From Aquincola sp. (GTDB lineage Bacteria > Pseudomonadota > Gammaproteobacteria > Burkholderiales > Burkholderiaceae_C), in the NCBI GenBank assembly GCA_029884035.1, contig JAOUIM010000081.1:1-11408 (forward strand): DNA of 11,408 nucleotides. Direction: 5' to 3'. Below the pieces are notes generated by a model that saw nothing but the letters and a program-made list of their open reading frames with translations, searched no databases and was not told the DNA's origin. Position 1 is the stretch's first letter. Every line of letters starts with the position of its first letter. The translations under genes were made by a program, and so were the position numbers. This document shows positions 1-6,351 of this stretch, one piece after another.

Positions 1-302
1 GGTCCGATCGTGATCGGGTCTCGCAGGACACCGGACTCGTAGCGCTTCACGCGCGCGACCTCCTTGGCCTGCTGCTGCGCGGTGAGGTTCTTGTGCACGA
101 TCCCGATGCCGCCCTCCTGGGCGATCGCAATGGCCAGCCGCGCTTCGGTCACGGTGTCCATTGCAGCGGACACCAGCGGCAGGTTCAGCGTGATGTTGCG
201 CGACAGTCGGGTCGCGAGGCTGGTGTCGCGCGGCAGGACTTTCGAGTACGCCGGGACCAGCAACACGTCGTCGAAGGTCAGCGCTTTGCCAAGAAGGCGC
301 AT
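1..302 (-). CDS. guaB: IMP dehydrogenase, N-terminal part (cut by window edge)
   Basis: Inosine-5'-monophosphate dehydrogenase oxidises IMP to XMP with NAD+, the committed step of cytoplasmic GMP synthesis. Only the first 100 codons are present; the rest lies beyond the left edge. The protein starts MRLLGKALTFDDVLLVPAYS, the characteristic GuaB N-terminus. It continues through the conserved strand SAAMDTVTEARLAIAIAQEG (residues 45-64) and GGIGIVHKNL (64-73) of the TIM barrel, reaching RYESGVLRDPITIG just before the CBS-domain insertion. The start is the ATG at 302-300, which matches the family N-terminus. A GGAG stands 11 nt upstream, rather far for a Shine-Dalgarno, and a TATAAT -10 box lies 29 nt upstream. 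The gene is divergent from the DUF4124 gene. Identity is certain; catalytic residues are outside the window. Confidence 0.97.
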   Translation of the reverse strand, partial: MRLLGKALTFDDVLLVPAYSKVLPRDTSLATRLSRNITLNLPLVSAAMDTVTEARLAIAIAQEGGIGIVHKNLTAQQQAKEVARVKRYESGVLRDPITIG

Positions 303-331
303 GGGGAACGAGGCTCCAGACGCAAAAGTCG

Positions 332-337
332 ATTATA
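332..337 (-). promoter_or_regulatory. Putative -10 box of guaB
   Basis: Reading the minus strand, a perfect TATAAT occurs 29 nt upstream of the guaB ATG, so transcription would begin near position 325 with a leader of about 23 nt. In DNA this GC-rich a perfect -10 hexamer is uncommon, which supports the call. No convincing TTGACA-like -35 is seen 16-18 nt further upstream. Confidence 0.5.
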
Positions 338-380
338 CGGACCGTGACATCCGTCTCTGCCCACCCGCAGGTCCGCGCAC

Positions 381-386
381 TACACT
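381..386 (+). promoter_or_regulatory. Putative -10 box of the DUF4124 gene
   Basis: TACACT lies exactly 6 nt upstream of the ATG at 393. That places the expected transcription start at or next to the A of the start codon, implying a leaderless mRNA if 393 is the start. No -35 hexamer is recognisable. The same geometry recurs at the MFS gene and at nadB. Confidence 0.4.
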
Positions 387-392
387 GGACGC

Positions 393-935
393 ATGCCTTT
401 CGCCTGCCCGCCCATGAAACGCCTTGCCGCCGCCTGCCTGACCGTCGTGATCTGCGGCATCGCATGGGCGCAATCGGCACCTGCGACGGTGACCTGGAAA
501 TGGCGCGATGGCAGCGGACGGATCGTCTGGAGCGACACGCCGCCCCCGGGGTCCGTGCCGGAGAAGGACATCCTCGAGCGGCCGTTTGCAAGCACGCGAT
601 CGCGCGCCAACGCAGCGCAGCCGACCGCGGCCGCCTCTGCGGCCTCAGGTGCCGCCGCGCAAGGGACGCCAGTCTCGCGGATCGATCCCGAACTCGAAGC
701 GCGGCGCAAGAAGGCCGCCGACGAACAGCTGGCCCAGCAGAAGGCCCAGGACGAGAAGACGGCTGCGGCCAAGGCGGAAAACTGCGCCCGCGCCCGCGGC
801 CATCTGGCAGCCCTCAATGAAGGCATGCGGATGACGCGCACCAACGAGAAGGGCGAGCGTGAGGTGCTCGACGACAAGCAGCGCGCCGAGGAAATCCAGC
901 GCACGCGCGGCGTGATCGCGAGCGACTGCCGCTAG
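393..935 (+). CDS. Secreted DUF4124 domain protein
   Basis: A small exported protein of unknown function, 180 residues from the first ATG. Residues 8-26 form a Sec signal peptide (MKR basic start, hydrophobic core, AWA then cleavage before QS). Residues 33-60 match the DUF4124 pattern, an aromatic-rich strand WKWRDGSGRIVWSDTPPPG, common in periplasmic proteins of proteobacteria. An Ala-rich linker (72-92) leads to a charged helical region (97-128) that could be a coiled coil. Two cysteines, C131 and C179, in the mature C-terminal half could form a disulfide. The start is ambiguous. ATG 393 sits 6 nt behind a -10-like TACACT, whereas ATG 414 (MKRLAAACL) gives a more typical signal peptide; neither has a Shine-Dalgarno. 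Its stop TAG overlaps the stop of the convergent ThDP enzyme gene. The role is unknown; proximity to guaB need not mean a functional link. Confidence 0.85.
   Translation: MPFACPPMKRLAAACLTVVICGIAWAQSAPATVTWKWRDGSGRIVWSDTPPPGSVPEKDILERPFASTRSRANAAQPTAAASAASGAAAQGTPVSRIDPELEARRKKAADEQLAQQKAQDEKTAAAKAENCARARGHLAALNEGMRMTRTNEKGEREVLDDKQRAEEIQRTRGVIASDCR
932..935. other. Overlapping convergent stop codons (CTAG)
   Basis: The + strand TAG of the DUF4124 gene (933-935) and the - strand TAG of the ThDP enzyme gene (934-932) share two base pairs in the self-complementary tetramer CTAG. The genes thus overlap by 4 bp at their 3' ends, leaving no intergenic terminator. Confidence 0.9.
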
Positions 936-2644
936 ACCTTGCGCGCTGCGGCGCGCAATGAAGTGATCGTGGCGCGCGGCGAGATCACCTCGGTGTCCAG
1001 ACGCAGGTGGATCAGGCCCGGTGTCGGCGCGGCCAGCGCTTCGCTGAAGGCGGACTCGAACGCGTCGGTGCGATCCGCCGTCCACGCCCGCCAGCCGTAA
1101 GCGCGCCCCAGCGCCGCGAAGTCGGGGTTGACGAGGTCGCTGCCACTGACCCGGCCCGGGTACTCGCGCTCCTGGTGCATGCGGATCGTGCCGTAGCTGG
1201 CGTTGTCGACCACCACGCTGATCAGCCGGCCTGCCCCGGTGCCCGCACCAAAGGCGCGCGCCGTGGCGAGTTCCTGGCCGGTCATCAGGAAGTCGCCATC
1301 CCCTGCGATGTTGACGACCGAGCGCTGCGGATACAACAGCGAGGCCGCCACCGCAGCCGGCACGCCGTAGCCCATCGCACCGGAGGTCGGGGCGAGCTGC
1401 GTGCGGCCATGGTGCTGCAGGCCGGGATAGCGAAGGTAGCGATGCAGCCACGCGCTGAAATTGCCGGCACCGTTCGTGTAGACCGTGTCGGGCGGCGCGA
1501 GCCGCGCGATCGTCTTTATCACGGCGGCCATGTCCATCGGAGCGACGGGCGTCGACACCTGATTGGCCTCGAAGTCGGCATGCGCGGACGCGGTCCACGC
1601 GCCCCAACGTACGCCCTGCGGCGGCGGCTCGAGCGCGGCAAGCGCATGGCCGGCCTGCGCGAGCGAGGCCTGGATCAGCAGGTCGGCGGCGTAGACGCGC
1701 CCCAGTTCCTCCGCTCCAGCGTGCAAGTGGACCAGACGTTGCACCGGCCGCGGCACCGCGAGGTGGCCGTATCCGCCAGTGGTCATCTCGCCCAAACGCA
1801 AGCCGACCGCCAGCACCAGGTCGGCCTCGCGCAAACGCGTCGCGAGCTTCGGATTGATCCCGATGCCGACGTCGCCCGCGTACTGCGGGTGTCGGTTGTC
1901 AAAGCTGTCCTGGAACCGGAACCCGCAGCCGACCGGCAATTGCCAAGCTTCGGCGAAACGCTGCAGCGCGCGAGCACCGTCAGCGGTCCAGCCCGAACCG
2001 CCGACGATCATGAAGGGTTGCGTCGCACCAAGCAGCATGCGGCGCAATTCGATCATTGAGCCTGGTGCGGGCCAGGCCTGTGCCGCCTGCACCCGTGTCA
2101 GCACGGGCGCATCGGTGGCGCTGGTCAGCATGTCCTCGGGCAGCACGAGCACGACGGGACCCGGTCGGCCCTGCAAGGCGGTGTGGAAGGCTCGTGCCAC
2201 GTATTCGGGCAGCCGACCCGCGTCGTGAACCTCGCCGACCCATTTGGCCATGCCCAGCGTTCCGGGGCCGAAGACCTGACGGTAATCGAGTTCCTGGAAC
2301 GCCTCGCGATCACGCTGGTCGCTCGCGACCTGGCCGACGAAGAGCACCATCGGTGTCGAGTCCTGGAACGCGGTGTGCAACCCGATGGCCGCATTGCTGG
2401 CGCCGGGGCCTCGCGTGACGAAACACACGCCCGGCCAGCCCGACAGCTTGCCTTGGGCCTCGGCCATGAACGCCGCACCCCCTTCATGCCGGCATGCGAT
2501 GAAGCGGATGCGGTCGCGATGCTCGTGGAAGCCGTCCAGCACAGCGAGGTAGCTCTCGCCGGGCACGCCGAACACGGTATCGATACCCTGTGCGATCAGG
2601 GCCTCGACGAGCGCATGCCCACCTGGTCGCATAGCCACTGCCAT
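932..2644 (-). CDS. Thiamine-diphosphate-dependent enzyme, acetolactate-synthase-like (substrate unknown)
   Basis: A 570-residue cytoplasmic ThDP enzyme with the three-domain layout of the acetolactate synthase/pyruvate oxidase/benzoylformate decarboxylase superfamily. The PYR domain (about 5-170) has the start FGVPGES and the cofactor-activating glutamate E54 in CRHEGGAAFMAEA. It also has GPGASNAAIGLHTAF (79-93), GQV and AFQELD as in acetolactate synthases, with a lysine at K134. The middle domain (about 195-340) contains FMIVGGSGW. The PP domain (about 370-550) has the metal/ThDP motif GDGDF (448-452) closing with D480-N481 in VVVDNASYGTIR. Substrate specificity cannot be read from sequence: it could be a 2-oxoacid decarboxylase, carboligase or acetyltransferase. 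I do not call it ilvB because no ilvN/ilvC partner is next to it. ATG 2644 is chosen because it forms TGATG with the stop of the upstream MFS gene; a GTG at 2647 is also in frame. It is the distal gene of the MFS operon. Confidence 0.9.
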   Translation of the reverse strand: MAVAMRPGGHALVEALIAQGIDTVFGVPGESYLAVLDGFHEHRDRIRFIACRHEGGAAFMAEAQGKLSGWPGVCFVTRGPGASNAAIGLHTAFQDSTPMVLFVGQVASDQRDREAFQELDYRQVFGPGTLGMAKWVGEVHDAGRLPEYVARAFHTALQGRPGPVVLVLPEDMLTSATDAPVLTRVQAAQAWPAPGSMIELRRMLLGATQPFMIVGGSGWTADGARALQRFAEAWQLPVGCGFRFQDSFDNRHPQYAGDVGIGINPKLATRLREADLVLAVGLRLGEMTTGGYGHLAVPRPVQRLVHLHAGAEELGRVYAADLLIQASLAQAGHALAALEPPPQGVRWGAWTASAHADFEANQVSTPVAPMDMAAVIKTIARLAPPDTVYTNGAGNFSAWLHRYLRYPGLQHHGRTQLAPTSGAMGYGVPAAVAASLLYPQRSVVNIAGDGDFLMTGQELATARAFGAGTGAGRLISVVVDNASYGTIRMHQEREYPGRVSGSDLVNPDFAALGRAYGWRAWTADRTDAFESAFSEALAAPTPGLIHLRLDTEVISPRATITSLRAAARKV

Positions 2645-2646
2645 CA
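2642..2646 (-). other. TGATG stop/start overlap (translational coupling site)
   Basis: On the minus strand the TGA stop of the MFS gene (2646-2644) shares its A with the ATG of the ThDP enzyme gene (2644-2642). No Shine-Dalgarno is visible just upstream. Initiation of the second gene therefore probably depends on ribosomes terminating on the first, keeping the two products in step. Confidence 0.7.
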
Positions 2647-3891
2647 CGCCGCGACGCGACGCGTGTTCAGGGCCACGCGCAGGCCGACCAGTGACGCCGA
2701 AACGACACCGAGCATCAACGCGAGCGCCGCAGCCTGGAATACGCCGCCTGCATGACCCCGGTCGAGGATCGCGCCAAACACCGGCGCTGACAGCGCGAAT
2801 CCGATGTCAAGACCCGAGTACACCGTGCCGTAGACGCGGCCGGTGGCCCCAGGGGGCGATGCGCGCTTGATCAACATGTCGCGCGACGGCCCCGCCAGGC
2901 CCGTGCCCAGCCCCGCGAGAGCAGTCACGACCAGCGCAACCGCACCGGGCAACCAGCCACTGCCGGCAAGCATCAGCAGGGCTGCAGAACCCGCAAGGCA
3001 CAGGCCGATCGTGCGCTCGAGGCGCTCGGCTCGCGCGGCAAGGAAGCCGCCCAGGAGGATGCCGATTGCGCCGGCCACCATATAGGCGCTGACGACGTAG
3101 GCGGTGACGTCGGCAGGCAGGCCGTAGAGGCGACTCAACGCCGGCCCGGCGAAGCCCTGGATCGCGGACAGCGCGCAGGTCGAGAAGAAGAAGAACAGGA
3201 AGCACAGCCACACCGACGGCAAGCGCAGGAAGGCGAAAGTGCTCTCGGCGGCGGCCGCCACGACCGTCGGCGAGCCGGGCGCCGCGGTCCGCACCCCGAC
3301 GCGATCGTCGATCGCCCGGCGCTGCCAGACCATCACGAGGAGAACGGCGAGTGCCCACAGCGCGCAACCCACCATCGCGAAGCGCCATGAGCCCGTCACG
3401 TCGGTCACGACGTGGTGGAACAACGGCGCGGCTGCCCATCCCAGATTGCCGCTGATGCCATGCACGGAGAATGCATGCCCGAGCCTCGGTGGCGATACGC
3501 GCATGTTGAGGATCGTGAAGTCGACCGGGTGGAAGGGCGAATTGCCCAGACCGGCGAGTGCCGCGGCCAACATCAGTCCGTTCAGATCGTGGGCCGCGGA
3601 CGCCACCATGGCCGCGGCGGCGAAACAGCCGAGCGCCGCGAACAGCACCGGCCTTGCACCGACCCGGTCAACGAGGAATCCGGCCAGCGCCTGACCGATG
3701 CCGGAGATGACGAAGAACAGGGTGACGACAAGGCCCAGTTGCGCATAGCTGACCCCAAGGTCCCGCACGAACAAGGGGAACAGTGGCGGCAACAGCATGT
3801 GGAAGAAGTGCGACGTGCCGTGCGCCAGCGCAACCAAGCCGATCGTCAGTGCATCCTGGCGACCTGGGGCGGCCACTTCTTGGGAACTCAT
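2644..3891 (-). CDS. MFS transporter, 12 transmembrane segments
   Basis: A 415-residue inner-membrane permease of the major facilitator superfamily, driven by an ion gradient. The N-terminal segment HGTSHFFHMLLPPLFPLF is typical of a fosmidomycin-resistance-like (Fsr-type) subgroup; that subgroup assignment is tentative. The MFS motif A between TM2 and TM3 is clear as GFLVDRVGAR (71-80). A long basic/polar loop (about 189-218) separates the two six-helix halves. The second half has an unusual Phe run, FLFFFFS (231-237), in TM7 and the loop SRDMLIKRASPPGATGRVYG (336-355). The start is fixed: the only upstream in-frame sequence is TAC CAT TGA CCG before the ATG, with a stop two codons back, and the next Met is at residue 32. 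Its stop overlaps the start of the ThDP enzyme gene (TGATG), so the two are probably translationally coupled and share a substrate or product. Direction of transport and substrate are unknown. Confidence 0.92.
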   Translation of the reverse strand: MSSQEVAAPGRQDALTIGLVALAHGTSHFFHMLLPPLFPLFVRDLGVSYAQLGLVVTLFFVISGIGQALAGFLVDRVGARPVLFAALGCFAAAAMVASAAHDLNGLMLAAALAGLGNSPFHPVDFTILNMRVSPPRLGHAFSVHGISGNLGWAAAPLFHHVVTDVTGSWRFAMVGCALWALAVLLVMVWQRRAIDDRVGVRTAAPGSPTVVAAAAESTFAFLRLPSVWLCFLFFFFSTCALSAIQGFAGPALSRLYGLPADVTAYVVSAYMVAGAIGILLGGFLAARAERLERTIGLCLAGSAALLMLAGSGWLPGAVALVVTALAGLGTGLAGPSRDMLIKRASPPGATGRVYGTVYSGLDIGFALSAPVFGAILDRGHAGGVFQAAALALMLGVVSASLVGLRVALNTRRVAA

Positions 3892-3897
3892 CGGTCA

Positions 3898-3903
3898 ATG
3901 GTA
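3898..3903 (-). promoter_or_regulatory. Putative -10 box of the MFS/ThDP-enzyme operon
   Basis: On the minus strand TACCAT ends exactly 6 nt before the MFS ATG. The coding start cannot lie upstream because of an in-frame TGA, so if this is the -10 element the transcript begins at or beside the start codon (leaderless). No -35 consensus is apparent. The intergenic region 3892-4055 (164 bp) between this gene and protein A must hold both divergent promoters. Confidence 0.4.
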
Positions 3904-4027
3904 TCGAATCGTGGCCGCGCGACGTGGGCAGCCCCGCGCGAGTGTGTCCGCAAGTGAGCGATGTGTCGTTCGGAGACCGTCGCGTCGACATGGTTGCGTG
4001 TGGGCACCAGACATCGCGCGGACGCGC

Positions 4028-4033
4028 TACGCT
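4028..4033 (+). promoter_or_regulatory. Possible -10 box of protein A / nadA
   Basis: TACGCT in a GC-rich context lies 22 nt upstream of the ATG at 4056, giving a predicted leader of about 15 nt. It has no recognisable -35 and only three conserved -10 positions, so this is a weak call supported mainly by its placement in the 164-bp divergent gap. Confidence 0.25.
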
Positions 4034-4055
4034 CGGAGCCACTCATCCATCCGAC

Positions 4056-5198
4056 ATGGGGCGCCTTGTGCTGAAGTCGTTGTTCGGAGAACTGGTCCCG
4101 ACGCCTGTCAAACCCGGCAGCGTGATGCCCGAGTTCGCTGCCACCGCGGTGCTCGAAAGCACCGACACGCGCGTGACGGACGATGGCCGCATGCTCGACC
4201 GGCACCAGCAGGATCTCTTCGTGAACGGCTCGCCCGCGGCTGCCATGCGTGCCCACCTCGCCGGCACGAAGCATGTGCCCGAAGTGCGCACGATCACCCT
4301 GCTCGACCCCACGCGGCTGTGGGCGCCGGGTGTTGTCAAGGCCCTGTCCGACGCCACCGGCCAGCCGGTCGAGCGTCTGCACCTGCGCGAGCAGTCGACG
4401 TTGCGCATCCTCGCCACGCTGGAGCGAACGATCGTGCCGCGCCGGGGCGACGCGACGCTGAAGATCTACCACGCCGACCTGCGAGTGGCCGAAGGCGAGA
4501 ACCTCGCGATCCCGTTCGTGCTGATGGAGCGCAGCCAGATGGCTGCCGTGATCGTCGGCCCGATGGTGCTCGAGGAAGTCGAGGCCATGCTGCAGGCGCT
4601 GCGCACCGCCGTACGCGAGCCAAGTTGGAACTGCGACACGCTGTTGTTCCTGCTACCGCCGAACGCGCTGTGGATCGCTGGCAAGATCGCGAGTATTGGA
4701 TGGCCGACATCGCTGCATGTCGAGGTGCTCGATGAACCGCTGACGGGTACCTCGTCGGTCTGGAACGCACTGCTGGCGGCGTGGGACCGATTGCAGGGCT
4801 CGGGCGATCAGAGTGCCGACCCGGCGGCGGTCGACGCCCGCAACGTGGCGCGCCACCTGCGCATGGTGATGATGACCGATGGCGTGCTGGGCGTGGCGCT
4901 TGCGGATGCCAACGATGGTGACCTGCTCGCCGGTGAATCCAGGAGCAACGCGGTTGACCTGGCTCGCGCGAGCGCCGCGCTGGCGCCCGTGCTGCGGGCG
5001 CATCGGCTGGCCCACGACGCGATGGGTCTGCCTGGCACGCTCGAGGAGTTCACCGTCGCGGCCGGCACGAGCTACCACCTGGTGCGCCCGCTCGTGCGGC
5101 GACCAAACCAGTTCCTCTTCGCGAGGCTGGAGCGCTCGCACGCGAACCTGGCGCTGCTCAAGTTCAAGCTCGCCGAGGCCGAACGCAATCTCGGCTGA
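4056..5198 (+). CDS. Uncharacterised protein A, two-domain, C-terminal Roadblock/LC7-like segment
   Basis: I do not recognise a named family. The 380-residue protein has no signal peptide or membrane helix and is probably cytoplasmic. It is a full-length paralogue of protein B downstream of nadB. The N-terminal domain (about 50-246) shares with B the landmarks LFV..PA.AM (54-64), GQPVERLHLR (102-111), LKIYHADL (135-142), VIVGPM (165-170), EPSW....LLFLLP (188-201), VLDEPL (224-229) and a W-rich helix ending AAWDRL. The C-terminal 120 residues (about 260-376) read like a Roadblock/LC7 fold: a helix, strands DGVLGVALADANDGDLLA, a helix, strands FTVAAGTSYHLVRPL and FLFARLER, then helix SHANLALLKFKL. 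No P-loop or other catalytic motif is visible. The start is uncertain: ATG 4056 has no Shine-Dalgarno, and GTG 4068 has a GGGG 6 nt upstream. The reading frame is open further upstream. It is 22 bp from nadA and probably cotranscribed with it, so a role linked to NAD synthesis is conceivable but unproven. Confidence 0.85.
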   Translation: MGRLVLKSLFGELVPTPVKPGSVMPEFAATAVLESTDTRVTDDGRMLDRHQQDLFVNGSPAAAMRAHLAGTKHVPEVRTITLLDPTRLWAPGVVKALSDATGQPVERLHLREQSTLRILATLERTIVPRRGDATLKIYHADLRVAEGENLAIPFVLMERSQMAAVIVGPMVLEEVEAMLQALRTAVREPSWNCDTLLFLLPPNALWIAGKIASIGWPTSLHVEVLDEPLTGTSSVWNALLAAWDRLQGSGDQSADPAAVDARNVARHLRMVMMTDGVLGVALADANDGDLLAGESRSNAVDLARASAALAPVLRAHRLAHDAMGLPGTLEEFTVAAGTSYHLVRPLVRRPNQFLFARLERSHANLALLKFKLAEAERNLG

Positions 5199-5202
5199 GG
5201 GG

Positions 5203-5208
5203 TACGAT
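5203..5208 (+). promoter_or_regulatory. Possible internal -10 box ahead of nadA
   Basis: TACGAT lies in the 22-bp gap between protein A and nadA, 12 nt upstream of the nadA ATG. It could give nadA its own start site with a leader of only about 6 nt. No -35 is evident, and read-through from protein A remains likely. Confidence 0.3.
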
Positions 5209-5220
5209 TCGGGCGTCGCC

Positions 5221-6348
5221 ATGAGCACGCCCGCCATGACCCAGGTTCTGTTTGACTACACGCGCCAAGACGCGAGCGGCGCAAGCCGCATCGAGCATGC
5301 CTGGGCGCGTGTGCCGAGGGCCCCCGCGCCGGCCGAGCGCGCCGCGCTGAAGAACCGGGCCAAGGCCCTGCTGGCCGAGCATGGCGCGGTGCTCGTCGCG
5401 CACTACTACGTCGACGGCGACCTGCAGGATCTGGCGCAGGAAACCGGAGGCTGCGTCGCCGACTCGTTGGAGATGGCTCGCTTCGGTCGCGACCACGCGG
5501 CCGAGACCTTGGTGGTCGCGGGGGTGCGGTTCATGGGCGAGACGGCCAAGATCCTGTCTCCGCACAAGCGGGTGCTGATGCCCGACCTCGAGGCGACATG
5601 CTCCCTTGATCTGGGGTGCCCGCCGGACGAGTTTGCCGCCTTCTGCGATGCGCATCCCGATCGCAAGGTCGTGGTCTACGCGAACACCAGTGCTGCGGTG
5701 AAGGCACGGGCCGACTGGATGGTGACCAGCTCCTGCGCGCTCGCCATCGTTGGCCACCTGCACGAGCGCGGCGAGCGGGTGCTGTGGGCGCCCGACAAGC
5801 ACCTGGGCCGCTACATCCAGGCGCAGACCGGTGCAGACATGCTGATGTGGAACGGCGCGTGCATCGTGCACGACGAGTTCAGGGGCCTCGAGCTCGAGTT
5901 GCTGCGACGCGAGCATCCGGACGCGATGGTGCTGGTGCATCCCGAGTCGCCCCAGAGCGTGGTGACCCAGGCCGACGTGGTCGGATCGACGTCCCAGCTG
6001 CTCAAGGCGGTGGTCGACGGCACCGCGCGCGAGTACATCGTCGCCACCGACAACGGCATGTTCCACCGGATGCGCCAGCTGGCGCCGGGCAAGGCGCTGA
6101 TCGAGGCGCCAACGGCGGGCAAGAGCGCAACGTGCAAGAGCTGCGCCCATTGCCCGTGGATGGCGATGAACGCGACGCAGGGGCTGATCAAGTGCCTGGA
6201 AACGGGTCGGGGCGAGATCCGGGTGGCCGAACCGACGCGCACGAAGGCGCTGGGCTGCATCGACCGCATGCTGGCCTTCGTGGCGGCGAATCCTGCCGCG
6301 CTGGCGCAGCCGCAGCGCGGCTTCGTCAGGAACCTCGGCAGCGCCTGA
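5221..6348 (+). CDS. nadA: Quinolinate synthase
   Basis: NadA condenses iminoaspartate (made by NadB) with dihydroxyacetone phosphate to give quinolinate, the second step of de novo NAD synthesis in the cytoplasm. It carries an oxygen-sensitive [4Fe-4S] cluster. The 375-residue protein is close to the usual length of the NadA form found in proteobacteria. The three cluster cysteines are C127 (in ATCSLDLGCP), C214 (NGACIVHDEF) and C311. Their spacings of 87 and 97 residues equal those of E. coli C113/C200/C297. C305 and C308 of CKSCAHC correspond to the redox-active pair described in E. coli. Substrate-site segments AHYYVDGDLQDLAQ (60-73), YANTSAAVKA (153-162), HPESP (240-244) and TDNGMFH (276-282) are intact. 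Starts at 5221 or 5236 are both possible; neither has a Shine-Dalgarno. It follows protein A and meets nadB end to end with no gap. Confidence 0.98.
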   Translation: MSTPAMTQVLFDYTRQDASGASRIEHAWARVPRAPAPAERAALKNRAKALLAEHGAVLVAHYYVDGDLQDLAQETGGCVADSLEMARFGRDHAAETLVVAGVRFMGETAKILSPHKRVLMPDLEATCSLDLGCPPDEFAAFCDAHPDRKVVVYANTSAAVKARADWMVTSSCALAIVGHLHERGERVLWAPDKHLGRYIQAQTGADMLMWNGACIVHDEFRGLELELLRREHPDAMVLVHPESPQSVVTQADVVGSTSQLLKAVVDGTAREYIVATDNGMFHRMRQLAPGKALIEAPTAGKSATCKSCAHCPWMAMNATQGLIKCLETGRGEIRVAEPTRTKALGCIDRMLAFVAANPAALAQPQRGFVRNLGSA

Positions 6349-6351
6349 TCA
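6346..6351. other. Abutting convergent stop codons of nadA and nadB (TGATCA)
   Basis: The TGA of nadA (6346-6348) is immediately followed by TCA, the complement of the nadB TGA (6351-6349). The two stops make a perfect 6-bp palindrome. No intergenic DNA exists here, so transcripts of either gene must end inside the other gene. Confidence 0.9.

Noticed and set aside
1007..2059. 350-codon plus-strand open frame opposite the ThDP enzyme gene
   Set aside because: Antisense to a clear gene with intact motifs; the translation has no recognisable domain and an Arg-rich composition typical of shadow frames.
932..2644. Naming the ThDP enzyme ilvB (acetolactate synthase large subunit)
   Set aside because: Family similarity is clear, but there is no adjacent ilvN or ilvC and specificity residues cannot be judged from sequence alone, so only the broader class is stated.
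2644..3891. Naming the permease a fosmidomycin resistance transporter
   Set aside because: The N-terminal HGTSHFFHMLLP stretch and motif A resemble that subgroup only in general terms; the substrate is not deducible.
3783..4055. Upstream extension of protein A into the MFS gene
   Set aside because: It would overlap the start of the MFS gene on the other strand, has no similarity to the N-terminus of paralogue B, and crosses the divergent promoter region. Start 4056 or 4068 is preferred.
4879..5220. Upstream extension of the nadA reading frame into protein A
   Set aside because: The extra 114 codons overlap the conserved C-terminal domain of protein A and are Arg/Trp-rich nonsense. NadA similarity begins shortly after 5221.
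5199..5220. NAD-sensing riboswitch upstream of nadA
   Set aside because: The gap is only 22 bp, too short for any known NAD+ riboswitch, and no paired structure is evident.
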